Assembly (NCBI GenBank): GCA_049334165.1
Contig: JBEGHD010000008.1
DNA from: JBEGHD01 sp049334165
GTDB lineage: Bacteria; Bacteroidota; Bacteroidia; Flavobacteriales_D; Sanyastnellaceae
Strand: one strand, 5' to 3'
DNA: 64,000 nucleotides
How positions within the stretch are numbered: position 1 is the stretch's first letter; every line of letters starts with the position of its first letter. The notes beneath the pieces were generated by a model, which saw only the letters and a list, made by a program, of their open reading frames with translations, was not told the DNA's origin and did not search any database. Of this stretch, positions 16,970 through 26,015 are shown piece after piece. The position numbers were made by a program, and so were the translations under genes.

Positions 16970-17518
16970 ATGGAAGATCAAAATATCCTTGACCAAAACC
17001 ACGAGGAGGCCCGGAACAGAGTTCTGAAGCCCACTGTTGAATATGGGGTTATCGCTGCCTTGGTGATGATTGCCTATACCTTGGTGGCTTATTTTTTCGG
17101 ACTGCTGTACAATTCTGGATTGAACTCGGTAATCACACTTGTTCTGTATTCAGCACTAATCACCTGGATCCTGGTGAATTACAGAAAAACGGAAGGAAGC
17201 GGTTTTGTAAATTACGGAAGAGCACTCGGAATTGGAACGTTAACTTTTGTCTGGGCTGGAATCATTTCAGCAGTTTTCAGCTATATCTTTTTTGCTTTTA
17301 TCGCTCCAGATTTTGTGGACCGAATGCTCGAAATGCAGTATGATCAAATGATTGAGAACGGAATGTCAGAAGACATGGCCGACATGGCCATCGGCCAATC
17401 AAAAATTTTCATGACTCCAGGCTGGATGAGTGTTTTTGGTTTTTTATCATCCGTTTTTTTTGCTTTCATAATCTCGCTGATAGTAGCTGCTTTCGTCCGC
17501 AAATCGCCACTCGACTAA
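16970..17518 (+). CDS. DUF4199 membrane protein
   Basis: 182 residues from ATG 16970; the frame is open 20 codons further upstream, but that part would overlap the SRP RNA promoter and does not fit the family. It has four hydrophobic helices, with the family features LKPTVEYGVIAAL, a central FVNYGRALGIGTLTF, a loop rich in Met and Asp, and a last helix ending AAFVRKSP. DUF4199 proteins in Bacteroidota often precede a family 2 glycosyltransferase, as here (15-bp gap), and are thought to be membrane proteins of unknown function. Confidence 0.82.
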   Translation: MEDQNILDQNHEEARNRVLKPTVEYGVIAALVMIAYTLVAYFFGLLYNSGLNSVITLVLYSALITWILVNYRKTEGSGFVNYGRALGIGTLTFVWAGIISAVFSYIFFAFIAPDFVDRMLEMQYDQMIENGMSEDMADMAIGQSKIFMTPGWMSVFGFLSSVFFAFIISLIVAAFVRKSPLD

Positions 17519-17533
17519 AATCCAACCTAACTT

Positions 17534-18496
17534 TTGGCACAAACACAACCTCATATTTCGATAGTAATTCCGCTCTTTAATGAGGAAGAGTCACTCGAAG
17601 AACTTCACCGCTGGATAGTGGAAGTGATGGGCAAAAATGACTTCAGCTACGAAATTGTTTTTGTTGATGATGGCAGCACTGATCGCTCCTGGTTGGAAAT
17701 CGAAAAATTATCAGCTGCAGATCCCAATGTGAGAGCAATTCGTTTTCTGAGGAATTATGGAAAATCTGCTGGGCTCAACACCGGCTTTGAAGCTGCTTCT
17801 GGTAAGTACATCATCACGATGGATGCCGATTTGCAAGATTCTCCCGAAGAAATTCCAGAGATGATTCGAATGATCGAAGAGGAAGGTCTAGACCTGGTTT
17901 CGGGCTGGAAGAAGGTGAGACACGATCCACCTTCGAAGACAATTCCTACCAAACTCTACAACTTCGCCACTCGGAAAATGTCCGGCATTTATTTGCACGA
18001 TTTCAACTGTGGTCTAAAAGCTTACCGAAGTGATGTGGTGAAGAGTGTCGAAATCTATGGCGAGATGCACCGCTACATTCCTGTGATTGCTAAGTGGGAA
18101 GGCTTTTCGAGAATTGGTGAGAAAGTGGTGCAGCACCGAGAAAGAAAATACGGTAAGACAAAGTTTGGTTTGGAGCGATTTATAAATGGCTTTCTCGATT
18201 TGCTTACCATTACTTTCGTGTCGCGATTTGGTAAGAAACCGATGCATCTTTTCGGCACCCTGGGTACGCTCATGTTTATCATCGGATTTTTAGCTTTCGC
18301 CTGGATCGGTGGATCGAAGCTCTACTACCTCTACCACGAAATTCCCGCGAGAAATATCGCGAACGACTCCAAGTTTTTCATTGCTCTGACAGCCATGATT
18401 TTGGGAACTCAGCTTTTCCTGGCGGGATTTATCGGAGAGTTGGTTTCGAGAAATTCCCCAACCAGAAACACTTACAAGATTAAAGAGCAGATTTAG
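17534..18496 (+). CDS. Family 2 glycosyltransferase (polyprenyl-phosphate type, DPM1/GtrB-like)
   Basis: 320 residues from TTG 17534; the next Met lies inside the catalytic fold, so the TTG is needed. The GT-A domain shows SIVIPLFNEEESLEEL, VDDGSTDRS, the DxD-type MDADLQDSP (about 96-104) and a late KYGKTKFG motif. Two C-terminal transmembrane helices follow (about 232-258 and 272-300). Enzymes of this build transfer a sugar from a nucleotide sugar to undecaprenyl phosphate at the inner membrane. Donor and acceptor cannot be read from the sequence. The stop overlaps that of mnmA. Confidence 0.85.
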   Translation: MAQTQPHISIVIPLFNEEESLEELHRWIVEVMGKNDFSYEIVFVDDGSTDRSWLEIEKLSAADPNVRAIRFLRNYGKSAGLNTGFEAASGKYIITMDADLQDSPEEIPEMIRMIEEEGLDLVSGWKKVRHDPPSKTIPTKLYNFATRKMSGIYLHDFNCGLKAYRSDVVKSVEIYGEMHRYIPVIAKWEGFSRIGEKVVQHRERKYGKTKFGLERFINGFLDLLTITFVSRFGKKPMHLFGTLGTLMFIIGFLAFAWIGGSKLYYLYHEIPARNIANDSKFFIALTAMILGTQLFLAGFIGELVSRNSPTRNTYKIKEQI

Positions 18497-19692
18497 GAAA
18501 TAATTCCACTGCCGACTAACTCGTCTCCATCGTACCAGGCTGCAAATTGACCCGGAGCAACGGCTTTTTGAGGCTCATCGAAGAGGATAAAAAGTCCGTC
18601 TTCCTGACGAATCAGTGTGGCATCAAAAAGTGGTTGGCGATAGCGAATGCGACAATCGTATTTTTTCGAGTCTCCAGCCTGAAGTTGCAGGTCTTCTCTA
18701 ATCCAGTGCACGTCTTCAGACGGAATAAAAAGTCCGTCTCGATACAATCCCGGATGGCGATCGCTTTCTCCTACGTAGACGATGTTTTGCTCTACATCAG
18801 TTCCAATTACGAAAAGAGGTTCTTTCGTTCCTCCAACACTCAGTCCCTTGCGCTGTCCGATAGTGAAGTAGTGGGCGCCAGTGTGCTCTCCAACGACCTC
18901 TCCAAGTTCTGGCCGCAGAACAGGAGGGGCAATTGTCTCTGCCGGTGATCTGGTTTCTGTAGAAGCAGCTGCTGCAGGAGTAGATTCTACCTCACTTTTT
19001 TCAATAGCTTCTGCAGGTACCTGAATGATTTTTCCTCTCTTAGGAGCGAGTTGTTGTTGAAGAAAAACCGGCAACTTTACTTTACCTACAAAGCACAATC
19101 CCTGCGAGTCTTTTTTATCGGCAGTAACCAATCCTAGTTCGGTTGCAATTTCACGGACTTCGCTTTTTTGAAGTTCGCCCACTGGGAAAAGTGCTTTGGC
19201 GAGCTGATCCTGAGTTAGCTGACAAAGAAAATAACTCTGGTCCTTGTTGTCGTCTTTTCCGGCTAAAAGTCGATAGGTTGTTTTACCGTCAACTTCTACA
19301 GAGTCTTTTCTGCAATAGTGGCCAGTAGCCACAAAATCCGCTTTCATTCCCATTGCCGCTTTCAGAAAAATGTCAAACTTAATTTCTCTGTTGCACAGTA
19401 CGTCTGGGTTTGGAGTTCGACCGTTTTCATACTCAGAAAACATGTAGTCCACAACACGGTCCTTGTACTCTGCACTCAGATCCAATACCTGAAATGGAAT
19501 TCCGAGTGCTTCAGCTACAGCCATGGCATCATTACTGTCATCAATCCACGGACACTCATTGTCTATAGTGACCGACTCATCGTGCCAGTTTCTCATGAAC
19601 ACACCTATCACATCAAATCCTTGTTTTTGAAGTAAATAGGCGGCCACACTGGAGTCAACCCCTCCCGATAATCCTACGACTACTCTTTTCAT
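18493..19692 (-). CDS. mnmA: tRNA-specific 2-thiouridylase MnmA
   Basis: 399 residues. The PP-loop SGGVDSSVAA (about 9-18), catalytic Cys in NPDVLCNREIKFD, ATGHYC, the second Cys in DSQGLCFVGK and the C-terminal GAHYFTIGQRKGL barrel region identify MnmA. It thiolates U34 of Lys, Glu and Gln tRNAs. A low-complexity stretch rich in Ala, Glu, Pro, Ser and Thr (about residues 226-262) is inserted between the catalytic and central domains, making the protein somewhat longer than usual. A TACCTTTG box (19704-19697) lies only 5 bases before the ATG, suggesting a very short or absent leader. Confidence 0.92.
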   Translation of the reverse strand: MKRVVVGLSGGVDSSVAAYLLQKQGFDVIGVFMRNWHDESVTIDNECPWIDDSNDAMAVAEALGIPFQVLDLSAEYKDRVVDYMFSEYENGRTPNPDVLCNREIKFDIFLKAAMGMKADFVATGHYCRKDSVEVDGKTTYRLLAGKDDNKDQSYFLCQLTQDQLAKALFPVGELQKSEVREIATELGLVTADKKDSQGLCFVGKVKLPVFLQQQLAPKRGKIIQVPAEAIEKSEVESTPAAAASTETRSPAETIAPPVLRPELGEVVGEHTGAHYFTIGQRKGLSVGGTKEPLFVIGTDVEQNIVYVGESDRHPGLYRDGLFIPSEDVHWIREDLQLQAGDSKKYDCRIRYRQPLFDATLIRQEDGLFILFDEPQKAVAPGQFAAWYDGDELVGSGIIS

Positions 19693-19696
19693 AGTG

Positions 19697-19704
19697 CAAA
19701 GGTA
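19697..19704 (-). promoter_or_regulatory. -7 box of mnmA
   Basis: The minus strand reads TACCTTTG, followed by CACT and the ATG. No -33 TTTG is seen at the right spacing. If used, the mRNA would be nearly leaderless. Confidence 0.4.
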
Positions 19705-19839
19705 ATTGAATTAGAAAAAAATGGGCAGATTTGGCTTAGTGACAGTAATGCATTAAACTTACAATCGAATGTGCGGAACGAATCTATCTCAGATAGTGGT
19801 TTAATACTCTAAACTTGAGGTGAGTAACTATACGGTGCG

Positions 19840-20241
19840 ATGCAATTTGTTAAGAATGTATTTCTGATCGATGACAATCCTAGTTGTAACTTCATAATGA
19901 CCGAGTTCATTAAACTCGCGGATGAGTCGATTAATGTTTTTACAGCAGAATCTGTCTCAGAAGCTATTTCTGCTCTCGAAGCTATGGGCGAAGAAACTTT
20001 TCCAGACGTGTTGTACGTTGATTTAAATATGCCGGTACAGAGCGGCTTCGAGTTTATTGAAGAATACGAAGAAAAATTTTATTCCAAACATCCAAATAGT
20101 CGTCTCTTTATGCTGACCTCTTCTCTCAGAGAGGAAGATAAGCTGGCTGCAATGGATTACAACAGTGTTGAGGGTTTCGTATCTAAGAACGATATAGACG
20201 AATTTCTGCAAAACACACTTTTAAAAAAAGACCTTAGCTAG
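19840..20241 (+). CDS. Single-domain response regulator (CheY-like receiver)
   Basis: 133 residues forming one receiver domain only. Acidic pocket DD at about residues 11-12 (FLIDDNP), phospho-acceptor Asp in YVDLNMP (about residue 67), conserved Thr/Ser in MLTSS and Lys in FVSKND are all present. There is no output domain, so it works by protein-protein contact. No histidine kinase is adjacent. It is followed 126 bp later by an ECF sigma factor; a link between them is possible but not shown. Confidence 0.85.
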   Translation: MQFVKNVFLIDDNPSCNFIMTEFIKLADESINVFTAESVSEAISALEAMGEETFPDVLYVDLNMPVQSGFEFIEEYEEKFYSKHPNSRLFMLTSSLREEDKLAAMDYNSVEGFVSKNDIDEFLQNTLLKKDLS

Positions 20242-20367
20242 AGTAAAAAGCTTTTTTGCACTAATTTGAGAGACAATCTTGTGCAGCGAAAAAACCTAAG
20301 TTGAAAAAATTAGAACCTAACTAGTGGCAACCATCGAAGTGATCACACGTCTAAACACATATTGCTG

Positions 20368-20931
20368 ATGAGCAGTGCCGATCTTGAAATGGAGGAGCTC
20401 ATAGATGGATGTAAGTCTGGAGACCGAAAGTCTCAGCAACAGATTTACAAGCTTTTCTACGGTAAAATGTATGGTGTCTGTCTTCGCTACACCAAAAACG
20501 AAGACCAGGCGAAAGACATTTTACAAGACGGTTTTATAAAGGTATTTAACAGTATTGAGAAGTATAACTTTCAAGGTTCGTTTGAAGGTTGGGTAAGAAG
20601 AATCGTTGTGAATACAGCGATCGACTTTTTTAGAAAAAGCAAGACGGATTTTGTCTTACTCGGAGACGAACAAGCAATGGAAGACTTCTCAGAAGTGGTG
20701 GATGACGAAGAAGATGAAGAAGGAGAATATGATTTTAAAGCGTCTCAAGTAATTGAAGCTATGAATGAATTGTCTCCAGCTTACAGGACGATTTTCAACC
20801 TGTATCTCTTTGAAAATCTCACCCACAAAGAAATAGCTGAAAAACTGGATATCAGCGTTGGCACTTCGAAATCGAATTTTGCCAAGGCCAAGAAAAATAT
20901 AAAGAAGATCTTAATTAAAGCGTACAAATAA
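20368..20931 (+). CDS. ECF RNA polymerase sigma factor
   Basis: 187 residues from ATG 20368 (a TTG two codons earlier is also in frame). Sigma region 2 shows DQAKDILQDGFIKVFNSIEKY and a GWVRRIVVNTAIDFFRK stretch. An acidic linker (EVVDDEEDEEGEYD) precedes region 4 with LSPAYRTIFNLYLFENLTHKEIAEKLDISVGTSKS, a helix-turn-helix for -35-type recognition. The following gene starts 4 bp after its stop and encodes a membrane protein with the N-terminal features of an anti-sigma partner. Target genes are unknown; the large T9SS genes downstream are candidates. Confidence 0.87.
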   Translation: MSSADLEMEELIDGCKSGDRKSQQQIYKLFYGKMYGVCLRYTKNEDQAKDILQDGFIKVFNSIEKYNFQGSFEGWVRRIVVNTAIDFFRKSKTDFVLLGDEQAMEDFSEVVDDEEDEEGEYDFKASQVIEAMNELSPAYRTIFNLYLFENLTHKEIAEKLDISVGTSKSNFAKAKKNIKKILIKAYK

Positions 20932-20935
20932 GATA

Positions 20936-22222
20936 ATGGGGAAGAAACTGACTAACTTTGAAGAAAGTGTTCGTTCGTCTTTTGACAATTTCGAACCACC
21001 TTACGATCCGCAGTCGTGGGAGGAAATCGAAAGTCAACTTGACGAACAGCAGCCTAATGAGAAGAAATCCTCTTCTCTTGTTGCGGGATCCTTGCTCGTT
21101 GTAGCATCGATACTCTTGCTTTTCTCATCTTACTATTTCATTAGCAAGTCCAACGAAACCACTTTGGTAGCTTGCAATGATAATGGTGAATTGGTTTCTA
21201 AAGCCATTGTAAATAGAACCACGGCAACCCCTTCAGATTCTCAAAATGATGTCGAATCAACTAATGATTTGACAACTTCTAGCGATCCGGCTCCTACTTC
21301 TAAAGATCTTAATTCCAGAGACGGAATTGCGGAAGCGAATTCTGGTACGTTGGATGTCAACAATAAAAATGGTACTGGCGACCTAGCGGATTCGGATGAA
21401 GGAAACAATTCGAGTGACGGTGGAAACGAATTGGTTCAGGCTCCTAAAAGTTCAGCGATTGCTTTCAAGAGTTCATTGACAGAAGCCTGTGCTGGAGTTG
21501 AAGTAGAATTCGAACTCTTAAATGAAGAGATAGATGGTACGTATTTATGGAACTTCGGTGATGGTAACTTCTCGAACCAGCCGAATCCAAAGCACGTTTT
21601 CCAGAAACCAGGTGTTTATGATATTTCACTTTCTGTTAGGTCCCTGGAAGATGGTGTTATCCGATCGAACAGTGTGTCTAAAATGGTAGTGATAAACCCA
21701 AGACCGAAGGCCAATTTCGACTGGGAGTTCACCAATGAGCAGGAGGAGATTACCAAGGTGAACTTCTTAAACAAAAGCGAACGAGCTGGAGAGTCAGAAT
21801 GGCATTTCCATGATGGATCTGTTTCTACAGAAATAAACCCTGAAAATGATTACAAGAACAAAGGCGAGCACCTCGTGAAATTGATTGTGAGCAATAAATT
21901 TGGCTGTGTGGATTCTACCTTCAAATATGTTGATGTTAAGAAGGACTACAATCTAAATGCTCCGAGAACAATCTCACTCCAGAAAGGTGAAGGGTTTATG
22001 CCAGAGGCTTTGAAAAACTCAAGCGTTTCCTTTAGTCTCACGATTTATGACAATAAGCAACCGATTTTCGAAACGATGAGCCGCGACAACCCCTGGCAAG
22101 GTACAGACTTAGATGGAGAAGAAGTTCTTCCTGGAATGAGCTACCCATGGGTAGTGATCATTTACGATGAATCAAATAACGAAAAAGAGATTTTCAGTGG
22201 AACTGTTACAGTTCACCCATAA
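20936..22222 (+). CDS. Membrane protein with cytoplasmic anti-sigma-like tail, PKD domains and a degenerate CHU_C-like end
   Basis: 428 residues. A short cytoplasmic part (about 1-45) contains FEPPYDPQSWEEIESQL, which resembles N-termini of genes paired with ECF sigma factors in Bacteroidota. One transmembrane helix follows (about 47-68) and then a Ser/Thr/Asn-rich periplasmic linker. Next come two PKD-like units (YLWNFGDGNFSNQPNPKHVF and EWHFHDGSVSTEINP). The last 85 residues (SLTIYDNKQPIFET, PWQGTDLDGEEV, SGTVTVHP) follow the pattern of the CHU_C T9SS type B domain but lack the PNAFTPNGDG motif. I infer a sensor or anti-sigma role for the gene just upstream; this is not proven. Confidence 0.65.
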   Translation: MGKKLTNFEESVRSSFDNFEPPYDPQSWEEIESQLDEQQPNEKKSSSLVAGSLLVVASILLLFSSYYFISKSNETTLVACNDNGELVSKAIVNRTTATPSDSQNDVESTNDLTTSSDPAPTSKDLNSRDGIAEANSGTLDVNNKNGTGDLADSDEGNNSSDGGNELVQAPKSSAIAFKSSLTEACAGVEVEFELLNEEIDGTYLWNFGDGNFSNQPNPKHVFQKPGVYDISLSVRSLEDGVIRSNSVSKMVVINPRPKANFDWEFTNEQEEITKVNFLNKSERAGESEWHFHDGSVSTEINPENDYKNKGEHLVKLIVSNKFGCVDSTFKYVDVKKDYNLNAPRTISLQKGEGFMPEALKNSSVSFSLTIYDNKQPIFETMSRDNPWQGTDLDGEEVLPGMSYPWVVIIYDESNNEKEIFSGTVTVHP

Positions 22223-22260
22223 TATTTCCTTTCCTTAACCAAAACTTACATAAAGTTCAG

Positions 22261-22296
22261 AAAAGCCCGGTGGTTCTTAATCCCCGGGCTTTTTTG
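22261..22296 (+). terminator. Rho-independent terminator after the sigma/PKD operon
   Basis: AGCCCGG (22264-22270) pairs with CCGGGCT (22284-22290), followed by TTTTTTG. It separates the regulatory pair from the next gene. Confidence 0.8.
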
Positions 22297-22304
22297 TATC
22301 TTTG
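22297..22304 (+). promoter_or_regulatory. -7 box directly after the terminator
   Basis: TATCTTTG fits TAnnTTTG and begins right at the end of the terminator T-run. The -33 region would fall inside the terminator hairpin and lacks a clear TTTG. A start about 7 bases on would favour the TTG at 22325 as the start codon of the next gene. Confidence 0.45.
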
Positions 22305-22324
22305 TGTACCTTAATCAGTTCAAG

Positions 22325-25300
22325 TTGAATACTAATCTCCTTACCATATCGAAAAGCTTCTGGTGCGCCATGTTGATGGCACTCTGCACACCGATTGCTT
22401 GCCTTGCCGGTGAGGTCGTTCCTCTGGACTGTTCAGATTGCTTTGCATGCGATGGCGGAGCTACGGTGACAACGGAAGAGCCCGGTGAATTGACTTACCG
22501 CTGGATCAATAACCAGGGAGATGAGATTTTTCAGGAGGTGAACGACCTTGGTACTTCGTCAGTAGAGAATTTGTGTCAGGGAATCTACTACGTTGCGATT
22601 TCAGAAAACAACACAACTCTCGAGACTTATTCCTTTAACGTTGCGGTAGTAGGCACTGACCCCGGAGACAATACCGAAATCTTCATTTGCACCAGCAGTA
22701 GCACTTTTGATCTTTTAACCACAATCGAAGGCACTCCGATGCCAGGTGGTAGTTGGTCGGATAATTCTGGATCGCCTGCTACGGATATTTTTACACCTGA
22801 TGCGGCCGGCTCACAAACTTTAATATACACTTTGGATGCAGGTGCATGTGACGTTATGTCAGAACTAGTAGTCAATACCAATGAACCAGCCTACCCTGGG
22901 AACTCCACGACTTACGACATTTGTGATCACTACGATCCTTTTGAGCTTTTTGATGTTTTGAATGAAAACCCTGAGCCGAATGGCGAATGGCTAAATACGG
23001 AAGGTGAAGTTTTCGATGGTGTGTTCGTACCAGGAGTTGATCCATCGGGGCAGTACATTTACAGAATCGACACGGTCCCTGGTTGTCCACCAGTTTATTC
23101 TAATGTCAATATGGATGTTCACGAATATCCGAATGCAGGATTAGACACGAATTTGATTGTTTGCTCTGAGGCAGATGAAATTGATCTTGCCAACTTTCTC
23201 ACTGACGATGCCGATGAGGGCGGTGTTTGGAAAGATCCTGCAAACCAAACGATAGCCAGTACAATTAATCCTGACACCGCTCCTGCTGGTAATTACAAAT
23301 ACATCGTAACAGGAACTACGCCCTGCCCAACGGTTTCCTCTACTTTTGAAGTTGAAATAGACACCTTGGTGACAGCCGGAAATGACACAGATGCATCGCT
23401 CTGTGAGGGATCTAATACAGTGGATTTGACAAGTTTACTGGATGGTATGCCGGATGATTATGGCGTTTGGACCGACTCATCTGGAGAAGAGGTTTCGCCA
23501 TTTTACGATCCATTAACCGATAGCCCACAAACATTTCAATACGCGGTGGAGGCGATCGGGTGCACTGCAGAAATTGCTATGTTGGATCTTACATTGGATG
23601 AAATGCCCGAAGCTGGTGAAGATTCAACCTTTGTCATTTGCGAAAGCTCAGAAAGTATTGACTTAAACCAGTACCTGAGTAACGATGCATGGAGTGGAGG
23701 AGGCTGGTTTCAAAACGGAGATGAACTGGTGAACGGTCAAAGCCTTGAGGTTGTGCCCGGAAACTTGGCTGTTTCATACATTGCTCTAAACGGCTCCTGT
23801 CCTCCAGATTCAGCTTACTTCAATATCCAAGTGGATGAGCTTCCCGGATCAATCAGCGATCAGCAACTTGAAATGTGCAACTCCGATGACGAAATCGTGC
23901 TTGCTGATGAACTGCAGATCGGATCACTTAATCTCGAGTTTTTTAATTCACAAACCGGGGATGAAGTCACATCATTCGATCCGTCTGTTAATAATGGAAG
24001 CGATTATTTCTATGTCTCATATTCATCGAACACCTGCCCAAATGATACAGCCAATCTGGCTATATCGGTGTTAGAGAAGGTCTTTGCCGATACAGTTATC
24101 TCCGCATCTGTTTGTGAAAGTGTTGAGGTCGTGAATCTTCAAGATTTTCTTCAGGATGGAATGCCCACTAACGGAGTTTGGACGGATGTCTCGGAGCCGG
24201 TGAATCAGGATCAACTGATCGACTCACCAGGGGATTTCGAGTTCACATATTCTGTAGAAAATGGAAGTGTGTGCGATAATTCGGTGTTAACACTTCAACT
24301 CCATGTCAGTGATCAGTTGGAAGCAGGAGGCGATTCTTCTATTGCTCTTTGCGAAACTGATGCTCCGGTTTATCTGGAAACATTTCTTTCCGATGAAGCT
24401 TCAATGGACGGTAGTTGGTGGGTTGATGAAACTGAGATGAAGTCATCTCAATGGGACCCTTTATCGATGGGCTCTGGGGCTGTGAGTTACGTTGTGCACT
24501 CCGAAGAACCGTGTCCGGTTTCTATTGCAGATATTCAAATTGTTGTGGATGATGAAGTGGATGTGACTATGCCCGATGGTTTTGAAGCTTGTGCAAATGC
24601 AGATGCAGAGCAAATTGAAGTACAGTCTTCAGGTGATTATGATTTTGAATGGGAAGAAACACCATTGCTTTCGTCCCTTTCAGTCGCCAACCCATGGATT
24701 AATTATAACCAGCTTCCCAATGAGAGCTACTCAGAGTATTTAAGTGTGCAGATCCAGAATGGAGCCTGCCAAAAGTTAGATTCAATTTTGGTAGAAGTCA
24801 GCCCGTATCCTATAGTTCAATTGACAGGGGACCCCACTATTTGCGAAGGCGAGATAATTCAATTTGAGGCAACTGGTGCAAACAACTACAGCTGGGCTGG
24901 TATTCCCTCTGGATTTGAGGTCGACTCAACATCTATCGCTGGAGTAGCTGTAGAGGACTTTGAGATCGAGCTAACTGGAACAAATGACTTTGGCTGCGTA
25001 GGAATGGATCAACAGTTGGTAACGGTTTTGGATACTCCCGAAGTGGATCTCAACCTGAGTGCTGAAGATGGTTGCGCACCTGTTACTCTGGAATTACTAT
25101 TTGAGTCTCAACAAGAAATTGTGTCTTATTACTGGCAGTTGAATGGTGATTTTCTCTACGAAGAAAATGGTGATTTTTTAGAGTTGAATGATCCCGGACA
25201 ACATTTCCTTGAGTTAAATGCAACCGCCTCAAATGGTTGTTCAGCACACGTTGAAGCTGAAGATCCTTTTGAAGTTTATGAGAATCCTACGGCTGACTTT

Positions 25301-25822
25301 CTTTTTGAAGAAGAAAGTGTAGACCCCATCAAGTCACAGGTGAGTATTTTAAATACGAGCTCAGCGGCAGATTCGTACTTCTGGAATTTTGGTGAATTAG
25401 GAACTTCGGTTGATGAAAACCCAACATTGTACTTTGCCGAGCAAGATCCAGGGTTTTATGAAGCTTGTCTGACGGCAGAAACAGACTTCGGCTGCGTTGA
25501 TACCGTGTGCAAAACAATTGAACTTGAAGGTGCCTTTTCGATCTACATTCCAAATGCTTTCACTCCAAATGGCGATGGACACAACGAAGTGTTTAAACCA
25601 GTGATGCAGGGAGTAGATCCTGCTGACTATCTTTTGGTGATTTACAATCGCTGGGGAGAAAAAATCTTTGAATCAAACGATCCTAATCAGGCCTGGATTG
25701 GAAATGTGAATGGCGGAAACCACTACGCACCGCCAGCAGTCTACAACTGGCAACTCAAGGTCAAAAATCGGTATACGGACGAGATTGAGAAACTGAGCGG
25801 TCATATTTCTGTATTGCGCTAA
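22325..25822 (+). CDS. Giant T9SS type B surface protein with eight ~78-residue repeats
   Basis: 1165 residues from TTG 22325; GTG 22304 is also in frame but lies within the promoter box. The signal peptide ends near ACLAGE. About nt 22675-24560 encodes eight units of about 78 residues, each with a Cys followed by a short hydrophobic IDL-type run, then GxW and a second Cys pair (C-P). One PKD-like unit (YFWNFGELGTS) precedes the end. The last 95 residues are a CHU_C / gliding-motility C-terminal domain (IPNAFTPNGDGHNEVF, YNRWGEKIFES, W.G). It should be exported by the T9SS and attached to the surface. An adhesin-like role is likely from form alone. Confidence 0.85.
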   Translation: MNTNLLTISKSFWCAMLMALCTPIACLAGEVVPLDCSDCFACDGGATVTTEEPGELTYRWINNQGDEIFQEVNDLGTSSVENLCQGIYYVAISENNTTLETYSFNVAVVGTDPGDNTEIFICTSSSTFDLLTTIEGTPMPGGSWSDNSGSPATDIFTPDAAGSQTLIYTLDAGACDVMSELVVNTNEPAYPGNSTTYDICDHYDPFELFDVLNENPEPNGEWLNTEGEVFDGVFVPGVDPSGQYIYRIDTVPGCPPVYSNVNMDVHEYPNAGLDTNLIVCSEADEIDLANFLTDDADEGGVWKDPANQTIASTINPDTAPAGNYKYIVTGTTPCPTVSSTFEVEIDTLVTAGNDTDASLCEGSNTVDLTSLLDGMPDDYGVWTDSSGEEVSPFYDPLTDSPQTFQYAVEAIGCTAEIAMLDLTLDEMPEAGEDSTFVICESSESIDLNQYLSNDAWSGGGWFQNGDELVNGQSLEVVPGNLAVSYIALNGSCPPDSAYFNIQVDELPGSISDQQLEMCNSDDEIVLADELQIGSLNLEFFNSQTGDEVTSFDPSVNNGSDYFYVSYSSNTCPNDTANLAISVLEKVFADTVISASVCESVEVVNLQDFLQDGMPTNGVWTDVSEPVNQDQLIDSPGDFEFTYSVENGSVCDNSVLTLQLHVSDQLEAGGDSSIALCETDAPVYLETFLSDEASMDGSWWVDETEMKSSQWDPLSMGSGAVSYVVHSEEPCPVSIADIQIVVDDEVDVTMPDGFEACANADAEQIEVQSSGDYDFEWEETPLLSSLSVANPWINYNQLPNESYSEYLSVQIQNGACQKLDSILVEVSPYPIVQLTGDPTICEGEIIQFEATGANNYSWAGIPSGFEVDSTSIAGVAVEDFEIELTGTNDFGCVGMDQQLVTVLDTPEVDLNLSAEDGCAPVTLELLFESQQEIVSYYWQLNGDFLYEENGDFLELNDPGQHFLELNATASNGCSAHVEAEDPFEVYENPTADFLFEEESVDPIKSQVSILNTSSAADSYFWNFGELGTSVDENPTLYFAEQDPGFYEACLTAETDFGCVDTVCKTIELEGAFSIYIPNAFTPNGDGHNEVFKPVMQGVDPADYLLVIYNRWGEKIFESNDPNQAWIGNVNGGNHYAPPAVYNWQLKVKNRYTDEIEKLSGHISVLR
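22675..24560 (+). repeat. Eight coding repeats of about 236 bp
   Basis: The encoded units begin at FIC, YDIC, LIVC, ASLC, FVIC, LEMC, ASVC and IALC. They are diverged at DNA level but share spacing of Cys, GxW and the closing CP or GC motif. Confidence 0.7.
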
Positions 25823-25963
25823 GCACTGATGGTACAGACGTGCTTGATCTGGTGCAATTAACTGGTCGGAAAGGATTTACTCAATAAATCTGGAGAGCTG
25901 TTATCTTTTTACAAACTCATGTGAATAATTATTGATTAATGTTCAAGCAACGATTGTTTAAGC

Positions 25964-25996
25964 TTTGCCGTCTCTAAGCGGAATGCATTATGTTTG
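25964..25996 (+). promoter_or_regulatory. Promoter of the first CUB-type T9SS gene
   Basis: TTTG (25964-25967), 21 bases, then TATGTTTG (25989-25996), close to the Bacteroidota consensus. A start near 26003 places ATG 26016 as the first start codon. Confidence 0.5.
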
Positions 25997-26015
25997 CGAA
26001 GCAAAGAAAAACGAC

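Noticed and set aside
22675..24560. Regularly spaced repeats that could suggest a CRISPR array
   Set aside because: The repeats are in-frame protein units that differ at DNA level; no short identical repeats with unique spacers and no cas genes.
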